Below, piece after piece: positions 18,301 through 25,993 of a stretch of 64,000 nucleotides of DNA (position 1 is the first letter of the stretch; each line of letters starts with the position of its first letter). A program made the position numbers and the translations under genes. Origin of the DNA: CAVYUC01 sp963783085 (GTDB lineage Bacteria > Bacteroidota > Bacteroidia > Bacteroidales > Prolixibacteraceae); contig CAWAMJ010000007.1 in assembly GCA_963783085.1 (NCBI GenBank), forward strand, positions 62,001 to 126,000. Direction: 5' to 3'. The notes under the pieces were generated by a model, which did not search any database, was not told the origin of the DNA, and saw only the letters and a list, made by a program, of their open reading frames with translations.

Positions 18301-20612
18301 TCTTCCTCGTTTGTCATTGAATATGGCCAGCTTTCCTTGGTGGTTCCTCTGGTTTTATTTGGCGTTGCAGCCATGTTAAAATCGAGTTCGCCACCACTTT
18401 CAAGGGCTTCGTGGGTAATGTAATTTTTATTCCACTCTTTGCCGTTCAGCGTTACATCGTCAACGTAAAGGTTTTTTGCTGAATTATTTGGCGCATTAAT
18501 CACAAATGTATTGCCGTTTTCGAGTTGCAGCGTGATTTTATTAAACAGCGGCGCTCCAAAAACATACTGGCCGGTTCCGGGTGCAACCGGGTAAAATCCC
18601 ATGGCGCTGAATACATACCATGCCGAAGTTTGCCCGTTGTCTTCATCGCCGCAATAACCATCGGCTTGCGGATTGTATAATTTTGTCAGCACTTCGCGCA
18701 CGTGTTTTTGTGTTTTCCAGGGCTGACCGGAGTAGTTGTACAGGTAAATCATGTGCTGAATAGGCTGATTGCCGTGGGCATAATTTCCCATGCCGGCTAT
18801 CTGCATTTCACGAATTTCGTGAATCGGGAAACCATAGTACGAATCGTCGAAAATCGGAGGCACCACAAAAACAGAATCGAGCATGGCCACAAAATTGTCG
18901 TCGCCACCCATCAGTTCTTTCAAACCTTCTATATCCTGAAAAACACTCCAGGTATAATGCCAGCTGTTTCCTTCGGTAAACGCATCGCCCCATTTGTACG
19001 GGCTAAACGGCGACTGGAAAGTTCCGTCTTCGTTTTTGCCGCGCATCAGGTTATGTTCCGGGTCGAATACATTGCGGTAGTTTTGCGCCCGTTTTTTAAA
19101 CCGGTCAATTTCCTCCTGCGGACGATTGAGTGCTTTTGCCAACTGCCAGATGCAGTAGTCGGCGTAAGCATATTCCAGCGTGCGGGCTGTATTTTCGCGT
19201 ATTCCCACGTTGTAGGGAATGTAACCCAACTTGTTGTAATAATCGGCTCCAAAACGTCCTACCGACGTAATTTTTTCCATGCTGCTCCCGGTATTCTTCA
19301 AAATAGCTTCGTACAGTGTTTCAATGTCATATCCGCGAATTCCCTTTAAATACGAGTCTGCAATCAGCGATGCAGAGTTGGAGCCGATCATGCAATCGCG
19401 GTGCCCGGGACTGGCCCATTCAGGCAGCCAGCCACTTTCTTTATAAGTGTTTGCCAAACCTTCCATAATGTGGGAATTCAGTTCGGGGTACATCAGTGTA
19501 AAAAAGGGAAAAACCGCACGGAACGTATCCCAGAAACCATTATCGGTAAACATATATCCGGGCAGCACTTCGCCGTTGTACGGACTGTAATGCACCACAT
19601 TATCGTCGGCATTAATTTCATAAAATTTACGTGGGAAAAGCAAAGTTCTGTAGAGGCTGGAATAGAAGGTACGCTGCTGTTCATCGGTTCCGCCTTCCAC
19701 TTTTATTTTTGAAAGTTCTTTTTCCCAAATGGCTTGTCCTTCATTTTTGATGTCGTCAAACGATTTATTGCCAATTTCGCGTTGCAGGTTCAGTTCTGCC
19801 TGTTCAGGGCTGATAAATGACGAAGCCACTTTTACATGTACTTTTTCGCCTTTTCTGGTTTTGAAACCTACCACAGCTCCGGTATGAAAACCTTCAGCTT
19901 CATTCTCATCCTGCAGGTTTTTTTCTTTCCAGGTTTGGGTAATATCAAAATCTTTATCGAAAACAGCCACAAAATAATTGTGAAAATTTGCAGGAACACC
20001 ACCATGGTTATTCTGACAGTAGCCTACAATTTTTCGTTCTCCAGGAATGATTTTCACAGAAGAGCCGCCATCAAATGCATCGAGCAGGATCCAGGAGTGG
20101 TCTTTATCCGGGAAAGTGAACCGGAAAATGGCGGCCCGTTCGGTAGGTGTTACCTCTGCAGTTACATCATAATCGGCCAGGTATACACTGTAATAATACG
20201 GATGGGCAATTTCAGCTTTGTGCGAAAACCACGACGCCCTTTTATTTTCGTCAATTCGCAAAGAATCGGTTTCAGGAAGGAACGAAAAAGCTGCATAATC
20301 GTTGATCCACGGGCTGGGCTGGTGGGTTTGTTTGATGCCACGGATTTTGTATGCATCGTACGTATAACCCCATCCATTGCCCATTTTACCGGTTTGCGGG
20401 GTCCAGAAATTCATTCCCCACGGGCGGGCAATGGCAGGATAGGTGTTTCCGTTTGATAATGAAAAATCAGAATCGGTCCCCATCAATGGATTCACCAGAC
20501 TGGTTAACTGAACCGATTCATTTTTTGCAGAGACGCGACGTATTGCGTCTTTACCTTTTATTTGACACCCGAACAGAATCAAAAGGGTGATAATGAATGT
20601 TGTGTATTTCAT
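18297..20612 (-). CDS. GH92 alpha-mannosidase-like lipoprotein
   Basis: The frame can be read from 20702, but the ATG at 20612 gives a clean lipoprotein signal (MKYTTFIITLLILFGC, acylated Cys16), so 771 aa. GH92 landmarks follow: VNPLMGTDSDFSLSNGN near 40-56, EGNSWHYTW near 544 (Glu as general acid), HGNQPIQH near 611, and GDEDNGQTSAWYVFSAMGFY near 650 with the Ca2+/base acidic residues. GH92 enzymes are Ca2+-dependent exo-alpha-mannosidases of glycoprotein or yeast mannan breakdown. The HGNQPIQH segment differs from HGNEPSHH in the paralogue at 21567, suggesting a different +1 subsite. Residues ~20-30, between the lipobox and the domain, are encoded by a REP palindrome. Its stop codon abuts repeat DNA. 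Confidence 0.92.
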   Translation of the reverse strand: MKYTTFIITLLILFGCQIKGKDAIRRVSAKNESVQLTSLVNPLMGTDSDFSLSNGNTYPAIARPWGMNFWTPQTGKMGNGWGYTYDAYKIRGIKQTHQPSPWINDYAAFSFLPETDSLRIDENKRASWFSHKAEIAHPYYYSVYLADYDVTAEVTPTERAAIFRFTFPDKDHSWILLDAFDGGSSVKIIPGERKIVGYCQNNHGGVPANFHNYFVAVFDKDFDITQTWKEKNLQDENEAEGFHTGAVVGFKTRKGEKVHVKVASSFISPEQAELNLQREIGNKSFDDIKNEGQAIWEKELSKIKVEGGTDEQQRTFYSSLYRTLLFPRKFYEINADDNVVHYSPYNGEVLPGYMFTDNGFWDTFRAVFPFFTLMYPELNSHIMEGLANTYKESGWLPEWASPGHRDCMIGSNSASLIADSYLKGIRGYDIETLYEAILKNTGSSMEKITSVGRFGADYYNKLGYIPYNVGIRENTARTLEYAYADYCIWQLAKALNRPQEEIDRFKKRAQNYRNVFDPEHNLMRGKNEDGTFQSPFSPYKWGDAFTEGNSWHYTWSVFQDIEGLKELMGGDDNFVAMLDSVFVVPPIFDDSYYGFPIHEIREMQIAGMGNYAHGNQPIQHMIYLYNYSGQPWKTQKHVREVLTKLYNPQADGYCGDEDNGQTSAWYVFSAMGFYPVAPGTGQYVFGAPLFNKITLQLENGNTFVINAPNNSAKNLYVDDVTLNGKEWNKNYITHEALESGGELDFNMAATPNKTRGTTKESWPYSMTNEEE
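20527..20554. repeat. REP-like palindrome inside the GH92 coding sequence
   Basis: A 28-base imperfect palindrome of the AGAGACGCGA / TTGCGTCTTTAC type. Read on the minus strand it encodes KDAIRRVSA, residues ~21-29 of the GH92 lipoprotein at 18297-20612. It belongs to the same family as the copies at 20691, 21108 and 21503. Confidence 0.8.
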
Positions 20613-20690
20613 TTTATAATATTTTGTTTTTACATATTTTTTGTATGGATATATAATGCATCGCCTATCTTTCATCGTTTGTCGCAAAAT

Positions 20691-20718
20691 GTAAAGACGC
20701 AATGCATTGCGTCTTTAC
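20691..20718. repeat. REP palindrome between GH92 and RAYT genes
   Basis: A perfect 28-bp palindrome with half-site GTAAAGACGCAATG. It lies in the 146-bp gap downstream of the transposase stop and upstream of the GH92 start. Confidence 0.88.
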
Positions 20719-20758
20719 TCGCCAGGTTCAATGCACCGTGACACTAAATAAATTCAAT

Positions 20759-21445
20759 TCAATTAAATAAATCATCGTCTTTCCAATTTTTAGGATTGTT
20801 TTTAATGTAATTTGTAATTGCATACCATTCGTTTTTATCCCTAATTATATGATCGTGAAAACGAGACTGCCATGAAAAAGCAGGATTTATCTTTCGGGCA
20901 TTGGTTGTTACAGATGATTTAAATCCCCGTAATATAGATGCCAGGTTTTTCGATTGCGGTCCGAATTTATTTGGTTTTATATTGTTTTTTTTTCCTACAG
21001 AGACACAGTGCATCCTTTTATCTGTGGAGACGTGGTTTTGTTCTGTGGAGACGCGGTTTTGTTCTGTGGAGACGTGGTTTTGTTCTGTGGAGACGCGGTT
21101 TTGTTCTGTAGAGACGCGATGCATCGCGTCTCTACCTTCGTAATCCTGGGAGTCCGAATTATATCTATTTTTACCAATAAATATTATCGCGTGAAAATGA
21201 TTTGGCATAACCACAAATTCACCCATTTTTAGATTCATGTCTGGCCGAATAATGGGTGTTTGCAACCATTCGGTTTCTACAATTTTTCCAATTTCATTAG
21301 GAATCATTCTTGAATCTTCAATTTCACCAAAAAAATGTTCACGTTGTTGTGTACAAATCGTTATGTAATAATACGCATTGGCACCATAATCCCAATTTTT
21401 TAATCGGGATGATTCAATGCGATATATATTATCAAATTTGTCCAT
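20759..21445 (-). CDS. REP-associated tyrosine transposase (RAYT, IS200-like Y1_Tnp)
   Basis: This 228-aa protein has the HUH motif in VVMPNHFHAI (His83/His85), an early YYYITICTQQREHFFGEI segment, and a C-terminal WQSRFHDHIIRD plus YAITNYIKNNP, where Tyr208 or Tyr213 would be the nucleophile. This is the single-domain Y1 fold of RAYTs, which nick DNA at REP hairpins. REP palindromes flank it on both sides. Residues ~105-150 are an insertion: a REP-encoded peptide (RDAMHRVS) followed by four VSTEQN(R/H) heptads from a 21-bp tandem repeat, then a degenerate REP half. The insertion lies between the HUH motif and the C-terminal helix, where it might be tolerated as a loop. Whether the enzyme is active is not known. 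Confidence 0.9.
   Translation of the reverse strand: MDKFDNIYRIESSRLKNWDYGANAYYYITICTQQREHFFGEIEDSRMIPNEIGKIVETEWLQTPIIRPDMNLKMGEFVVMPNHFHAIIFIGKNRYNSDSQDYEGRDAMHRVSTEQNRVSTEQNHVSTEQNRVSTEQNHVSTDKRMHCVSVGKKNNIKPNKFGPQSKNLASILRGFKSSVTTNARKINPAFSWQSRFHDHIIRDKNEWYAITNYIKNNPKNWKDDDLFN
21024..21107. repeat. Four 21-bp tandem repeats within the RAYT gene
   Basis: Units start at 21024, 21045, 21066 and 21087 (GTGGAGACG(T/C)GGTTTTGTTCT, alternating T and C). 21 bp is seven codons, so copy-number change keeps the frame. The unit begins like a REP half-site (GTGGAGACGCG), so it probably grew by duplication of a REP arm. Confidence 0.88.
21108..21135. repeat. Perfect REP palindrome inside the RAYT gene
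   Basis: A 28-bp perfect palindrome, half-site GTAGAGACGCGATG, directly adjoining the 21-bp repeats. On the minus strand it encodes part of GRDAMHRVST in the transposase. Confidence 0.9.
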
Positions 21446-21476
21446 ATTTAATATTCTACATTATTATATTGCGGAT

Positions 21477-21530
21477 GTAGAGACGCGATGCATCTTTTTG
21501 TTGTGGAGACGCGATGCATCGCGTCTCTAC
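21477..21530. repeat. REP pair upstream of the RAYT gene
   Basis: A half element GTAGAGACGCGATGCATC at 21477-21494 is followed after 8 bases by a near-perfect full palindrome at 21503-21530 with half-site GTGGAGACGCGATG. It lies between the start of the RAYT gene and the stop of the second GH92 gene. Confidence 0.88.
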
Positions 21531-21566
21531 TAAATTAATATGCGTCATCGTTTCATTTATTTGTCG

Positions 21567-23816
21567 TTAATATACCATCGATTTTGGCCGGTTTTCCGGT
21601 TTTGCCCCAAAATCGCTATTGGGGGTGCTGCCCATGGTTAAGGTAAGCACGCCACCTTTCATGATGTCTTTATGCGTAATGAACGATTTTTCGTATGGTT
21701 TGCCGTCCAGTTCCGCCGACTGAATGTATATATTTTCAGGGCTGTTTTTTTTCGCAACAATTTTAAATGTTTTTCCACCGGGGAGTTCAATTTCTGCCTC
21801 GTCAAAAAGCGGGCTGCCAAAAACATAGGCGCCTGCAGCCGGGTTCACCGGGTAAAATCCCATTGCAGAAAGCACGTACCATGCCGACATTTGTCCGCAG
21901 TCTTCGTTGCCGCAAAGTCCGTCGGGTTGGTCGGTGTACATGGTATTGCAGATTTCGCGCACCAGTTTGGCGGTTTTCCATTGCTGGCCGGCATAGGCAT
22001 ATAAATAGGTGGTATGGTGGCTCGGCTCGTTTCCGTGCGCATACTGTCCGATTAATCCTGAAATATCAGCCGAAGCGCCTTCCACTTTAACCGATGGAAT
22101 GGTGAACAGGCTGTCGAGTTTGGTGACGAATGCTTTTTCGCTGCCGAACATACCGATTAAACCTTCCACATCCTGCGGTACCAGCCAGGTATATTGCCAC
22201 GCATTTCCTTCGCAATAATCATCATTCCGGTGCTGCGACGAGATTGGATCAAACGGTGAACGCCAGCTGCCATCGCTCATTTTTCCGCGCATAAAATGGT
22301 CGTCTTTGTCAAAATAGTTTTTGTAATAGTTTGCCCGTTTTGAAAAGAGTTCAGCATCTTCGGTTTTGCCTAAATCTTTTGCCATTGCCGCAATACACCA
22401 GTCGTCGATGGCATATTCCAGTCCTCGTGCAACCGATTCTACCTGTGAATCGGCAGGAATATATCCTTGCGATTTTACATAGTCGAGACCTTTTTCGTCG
22501 CGCATGGCCGAAGTACGGATGGCATTGTATGCCCGTTCCACATCGAAACCGCGAAAACCTTTTAAATACGCATCAACAATTACCGGAACAGCATGGTAGC
22601 CCACCATGGTGTTGGTTTCGTTTCCGTAAAGATGCCAAACAGGTAATTTTCCCTGCTGATCGAAAATATCGAGCATGGTATTCACAAAATCGTTCACCCG
22701 GTTGGGCTGTACCAGCGTAAAAAGCGGATGGGCAGCACGGTAGGTATCCCATAATGAAAAAATGGTGTAGGTGTTGTATCCCGGGTTTGTGTGCACTTCT
22801 TTGTCGGTGCCGCGGTAATTGCCGTTGTTGTCGTTAAACAGCGAGGGCGCAATCATGGTGTGGTAAAAAGCCGTGTAAAAAGCTTTCTTACCGGCAAGAT
22901 TGTTGGTTACCACCTTAATTTTTTTTAGTTCGTTGTTCCAGCTTTCTTTGGCTGCATTTTTAACTGTGTTAAAATCCCAACCTGAATTTTCAGTCTGCAA
23001 GTTGTTTTTAGCTCCTTCGGTACTTACGGGTGAAATGGCCGTTTTTGCCAGCAATTCACCATTTCCGTCGAATTGAATCAGTGCGGTGATGTTCCCGGTT
23101 TTTGGATCGGCGTTTATGATTTCGAAGTTTTTGATGTCTTTCGAAAATTGGGTGTAAAAGAAAACACGTTCGTCTTTGGCCCAGCCGGCGGAAAAACGAA
23201 ATCCCTGAATGCTGTTTTTGTCCACCTGCTCAACAGAGCCTTTGGTAATTTTGTCCCAGCCGGTACCATATTTCAGGTCGACAATCAGTTGCGAATTTCC
23301 ATCGTTGTTAAATTCATATTTATGAAAACCAGTACGCTCGGTTGCAGTAAGTTCAGCATCAATGTTGTAGCGGTTAATATGCAGACTGTAATAACCGGGT
23401 TGTACCGTTTCTTTATCGTGCGAGTAAGCGGATTTCCACGGATATGCCGTAGTATCGTTTTTAACCGGGATAAAAGCATCGGAAGCAGGCATAAACACAA
23501 TGTCGCCCAAATCGCCAATTCCGGTACCACTCAGGTGGGTGTGCGCAAAACCGATTAGCACCGAATCGGAGTAATGATATCCCGAGCACCAGTCCCAGCC
23601 TTGTGTTTCGTTGTTGGGGCCCAGTTGCATCATTCCAAACGGCACACTGGCGCCTACAAATACATGCCCGTGGTAATCGCTGCCAATGTATGGATCGACA
23701 AACCGGGTAAAATCAGTTGAATTGGCGGATGGTTCCGCAGCAGGTTTTTTGATGGCACAGGAAAGAGTCAGCCCTAAAAGAAAAAGTATAGCAACAGCTA
23801 ATTTGAATTGTTTCAT
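21567..23816 (-). CDS. GH92 alpha-mannosidase-like lipoprotein, canonical type
   Basis: This 749-aa protein has a lipoprotein signal (LTLSC, Cys20). The N-terminal beta-domain shows FVDPYIGSDYHGHVFVGASV and GWDWCSGYHYSDS. The catalytic half has EGNAWQYTW near 534, HGNEPSHHTTYLYAYAGQ near 593 and GNEDCGQMSAWYVLSAMGFY near 635, the hallmark strings of GH92 exo-mannosidases. It lies on the same strand as the other GH92 gene, separated only by the RAYT/REP block, so the two may once have been adjacent. Together with the DUF1080 gene upstream they suggest use of host or algal mannose-containing glycans. The alpha-1,2 versus alpha-1,3 preference is not decided here. Confidence 0.94.
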   Translation of the reverse strand: MKQFKLAVAILFLLGLTLSCAIKKPAAEPSANSTDFTRFVDPYIGSDYHGHVFVGASVPFGMMQLGPNNETQGWDWCSGYHYSDSVLIGFAHTHLSGTGIGDLGDIVFMPASDAFIPVKNDTTAYPWKSAYSHDKETVQPGYYSLHINRYNIDAELTATERTGFHKYEFNNDGNSQLIVDLKYGTGWDKITKGSVEQVDKNSIQGFRFSAGWAKDERVFFYTQFSKDIKNFEIINADPKTGNITALIQFDGNGELLAKTAISPVSTEGAKNNLQTENSGWDFNTVKNAAKESWNNELKKIKVVTNNLAGKKAFYTAFYHTMIAPSLFNDNNGNYRGTDKEVHTNPGYNTYTIFSLWDTYRAAHPLFTLVQPNRVNDFVNTMLDIFDQQGKLPVWHLYGNETNTMVGYHAVPVIVDAYLKGFRGFDVERAYNAIRTSAMRDEKGLDYVKSQGYIPADSQVESVARGLEYAIDDWCIAAMAKDLGKTEDAELFSKRANYYKNYFDKDDHFMRGKMSDGSWRSPFDPISSQHRNDDYCEGNAWQYTWLVPQDVEGLIGMFGSEKAFVTKLDSLFTIPSVKVEGASADISGLIGQYAHGNEPSHHTTYLYAYAGQQWKTAKLVREICNTMYTDQPDGLCGNEDCGQMSAWYVLSAMGFYPVNPAAGAYVFGSPLFDEAEIELPGGKTFKIVAKKNSPENIYIQSAELDGKPYEKSFITHKDIMKGGVLTLTMGSTPNSDFGAKPENRPKSMVY

Positions 23817-23935
23817 TTTTGAACAGGTTTTTATACCAGTTTAGGTTGAAAGGTGAGGTCAGGTTTTTTGTTTGGAGTATTTTGAAAGGATCGTCCCGAA
23901 AGTAATGTTTAGAATTATAAGCTACCATTTTTTTG

Positions 23936-23997
23936 ACCTCACCTAACCTCTCCAAAGGAGAGGAACAATCCCCCTTTTGGGGATACAGGGGGTCAAA
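23936..23997. repeat. Twin-hairpin element in the GH92-DUF1080 gap
   Basis: The 320-bp gap 23817-24136 holds no gene. It contains hairpin CCTCTCC/GGAGAGG (23947-23963), a second hairpin ATCCCC/GGGGAT around TTTT, and outer arms TTGACC and GGTCAA. This is the same architecture as the elements at 9903-9967 and 45206-45280. Confidence 0.7.
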
Positions 23998-24136
23998 AAT
24001 CAGGTTTTGTATTCCATTATTTTATCTTTAATGCTTTTATTTTTGAATCCTTATCCCCTGCAGCGTGCGACGATTTTAATATTGGAATTAATCTTATAAC
24101 AAGCACCATTTTTACTTTCGGGACAACCTGTAAATT

Positions 24137-24874
24137 TTATAATTCGCGAATTTTAATGTTTCTGAACCAAACCGGATAACCATGGTCCTGCAAGCCGATG
24201 TATCCTTCTTTGGCAATTCCTTCCTGCCATCCGGGGAAATTTTTGAATTTGCTGTTTTTCACCATTTCGTCCCATTCGGGTGTCCACAGCGTATATGACA
24301 ATACTTCTTTTCCATTCTGGATGTGGGTAACTTTTCCATCTTTAACGCGAACAACAATGGTGTTCCATTCTCCGGCAGGATTTACCGTTTTTGGATCGGC
24401 GGCAATCAAGTCGTACAACGATCCGGCAAGGTGGCTGTCAATTTTATTGTCAGTTGCATCCTTGTTGTCAAGTACCTGAATTTCGGGCGCTGCATAATAG
24501 ATTGGTTTTCCGGGAACCTCGCGCACGTTGTAAAAAATTCCTGAGTTTGCCATTTTGCTGGCTTTCCAATCTACGGAAAGTTCAAAGTTTTTGAACTTTT
24601 TGTCTTCGTAAATAATATCGCCATTCGCGCCTTGTCCCGGTTTTTTACCTTCTCCGGTGAATACTTTCATTGCATTGTCTTCGATGGTCCAGTTATCGGG
24701 CATTCCTGTACCATTTACTTGCCTCCATCCATCAAAATTTTCACCGTTGAAAAGCAATTCCCAGCCCTGCTTTTTTTCTTTTTTTGTTAATTGATTTGGT
24801 TTTTGGGCTGAAACCGAAAATGTTGCAATCAGAAATAATGCAACCGAAAAAGTAGCTATCAAATTTTTTCTCAT
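24137..24874 (-). CDS. DUF1080 / 3-keto-disaccharide hydrolase family secreted protein
   Basis: The 245-aa product has a signal peptide (core ATFSVALFLIATFSVSAQ) and a single DUF1080 jelly-roll (PF06439): GWELLFNGENFDGW near the start, DIIYEDKKFKNFELSVDWK, SGIFYNVRE, YAAPEIQVLD, then GEWNTIVVRV and YIGLQDHGYPVWFRNIKIRE at the end. Members bind or hydrolyse glycosides, including 3-keto-sugars, and several are simply lectin-like. It stands upstream of the GH92 genes on the same strand, 320 bases away, with a -7 box of its own at 24937-24944. Confidence 0.9.
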   Translation of the reverse strand: MRKNLIATFSVALFLIATFSVSAQKPNQLTKKEKKQGWELLFNGENFDGWRQVNGTGMPDNWTIEDNAMKVFTGEGKKPGQGANGDIIYEDKKFKNFELSVDWKASKMANSGIFYNVREVPGKPIYYAAPEIQVLDNKDATDNKIDSHLAGSLYDLIAADPKTVNPAGEWNTIVVRVKDGKVTHIQNGKEVLSYTLWTPEWDEMVKNSKFKNFPGWQEGIAKEGYIGLQDHGYPVWFRNIKIREL

Positions 24875-24936
24875 GTTTTGAATTTTATTGGCATCGGTTA
24901 AGATGCCCGGTTTTAACTGTGTTTAAATTCCGATTT

Positions 24937-24944
24937 CAAAGATA
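24937..24944 (-). promoter_or_regulatory. -7 box for the DUF1080 gene
   Basis: On the minus strand the sequence reads TATCTTTG, an 8/8 match to TAnnTTTG, ~63 bases before the start codon. No clear -33 TTTG was found. Confidence 0.4.
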
Positions 24945-25064
24945 ATCAATTGTGTGGAGGTTTACCCTGATATGTCCTGAATTTACCCGGCGATTCAACC
25001 ATCTAATTTTTTGTTTGTTTACTGTTTTAATATACTGAATTGGAAATCAAAAAAATAAAGCGAA

Positions 25065-25907
25065 ATGAAAATTGCCGTTACGGGCGCCAGCGGCCATTTA
25101 GGATCAGAAATAATTGATTCCCTGGCTCAAAAAACCGGAAAAGAAAAGATTGTTGGAATAACCCGCACACCTCCCAGGTCAAAACATTGGGGAGTTGAAA
25201 TCAGACAGGCTGATTATAATAATGCAGACGAATATGAAAATGCGCTGCAGGATATCAATACAGTGGTTTTAATATCGGGAATGGATGCTCCTGACGATCG
25301 AATCCTCCAGCACCGGAATGTTATCAATGCCGCCAAAAAAGCCGGTGTCCGAAAGTTCCTCTTTACAAGTTTTACGGGCGAACCAGGAAATACCCCTTTC
25401 GATAAGTTGCTGAAAAGTTACCGGCAAACCGAAACCGACATTCAGGAAAGCGGGATGGAATGGTGCATCGGGCGAGATGGTTTGTACATTGAACCGGACA
25501 TCAGTTACATCGATAAATATAAGGAAGCCGGCGAAGTTGCCAATTGTGCGGGTGACGAACCTGCACCGTATACCACGCGAAAAGAACTGGCATCTGCCTA
25601 TGCAGAAATGGCTTTGAATGACGACTGCAACGGGAAAATATTCAATTTGTTCGGAGAACCGGTTACACAGGAACAACTGGTTCAGTACCTCAACAAAACA
25701 TTCGGCGCCAACTTAAAGTACCGGGATATGTCACCCGATGAATACCTCCGGTTCCAAAAGGAAACCAATGGTGAAATGATGGGGAAAATCATTGCAGGAA
25801 TCTATACCAAAATCAGGAACGGGGAATTAAACGGGAAGTCAGATTTTGAAGCGGCTGCCGGACGAAAGCACATTGGCTGGGAAAAATACTTTGAACAATT
25901 TAAGTGA
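25065..25907 (+). CDS. Atypical SDR / NmrA-like NAD(P)H-binding protein (quinone-oxidoreductase-like)
   Basis: This 280-aa cytoplasmic protein begins with MKIAVTGASGHLGSEI, a GxxGxxG Rossmann motif at residues 7-13. It continues with KKAGVRKFLFTSFTGEPGNT and a substrate half with DGLYIEPDISYIDKYKEAGE. This fits the NmrA/QOR2 (YtfG-like) branch of atypical SDRs, which lack the classical Tyr-x-x-x-Lys pair and often reduce quinones or sense redox state. The eanB gene follows 86 bases later on the same strand, so it could be co-regulated with ergothioneine synthesis; this is contextual only. Confidence 0.8.
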   Translation: MKIAVTGASGHLGSEIIDSLAQKTGKEKIVGITRTPPRSKHWGVEIRQADYNNADEYENALQDINTVVLISGMDAPDDRILQHRNVINAAKKAGVRKFLFTSFTGEPGNTPFDKLLKSYRQTETDIQESGMEWCIGRDGLYIEPDISYIDKYKEAGEVANCAGDEPAPYTTRKELASAYAEMALNDDCNGKIFNLFGEPVTQEQLVQYLNKTFGANLKYRDMSPDEYLRFQKETNGEMMGKIIAGIYTKIRNGELNGKSDFEAAAGRKHIGWEKYFEQFK

Positions 25908-25993
25908 TTATTTTTTATAGTATTAATTATGAAGCTCCTGAAAACGAGCACGAACAAGCACTTTTCAAAATATATTAACCAATAGGAAAACAC

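Noticed and set aside
20613..20702. N-terminal extension of the GH92 lipoprotein
   Set aside because: It would bury the lipoprotein signal 30 residues inside the protein and would be partly coded by the REP at 20691-20718.
21567..23816. Several long plus-strand frames antisense to the GH92 and other genes
   Set aside because: They are shadows of strongly coding minus-strand genes; their translations have no domain features.
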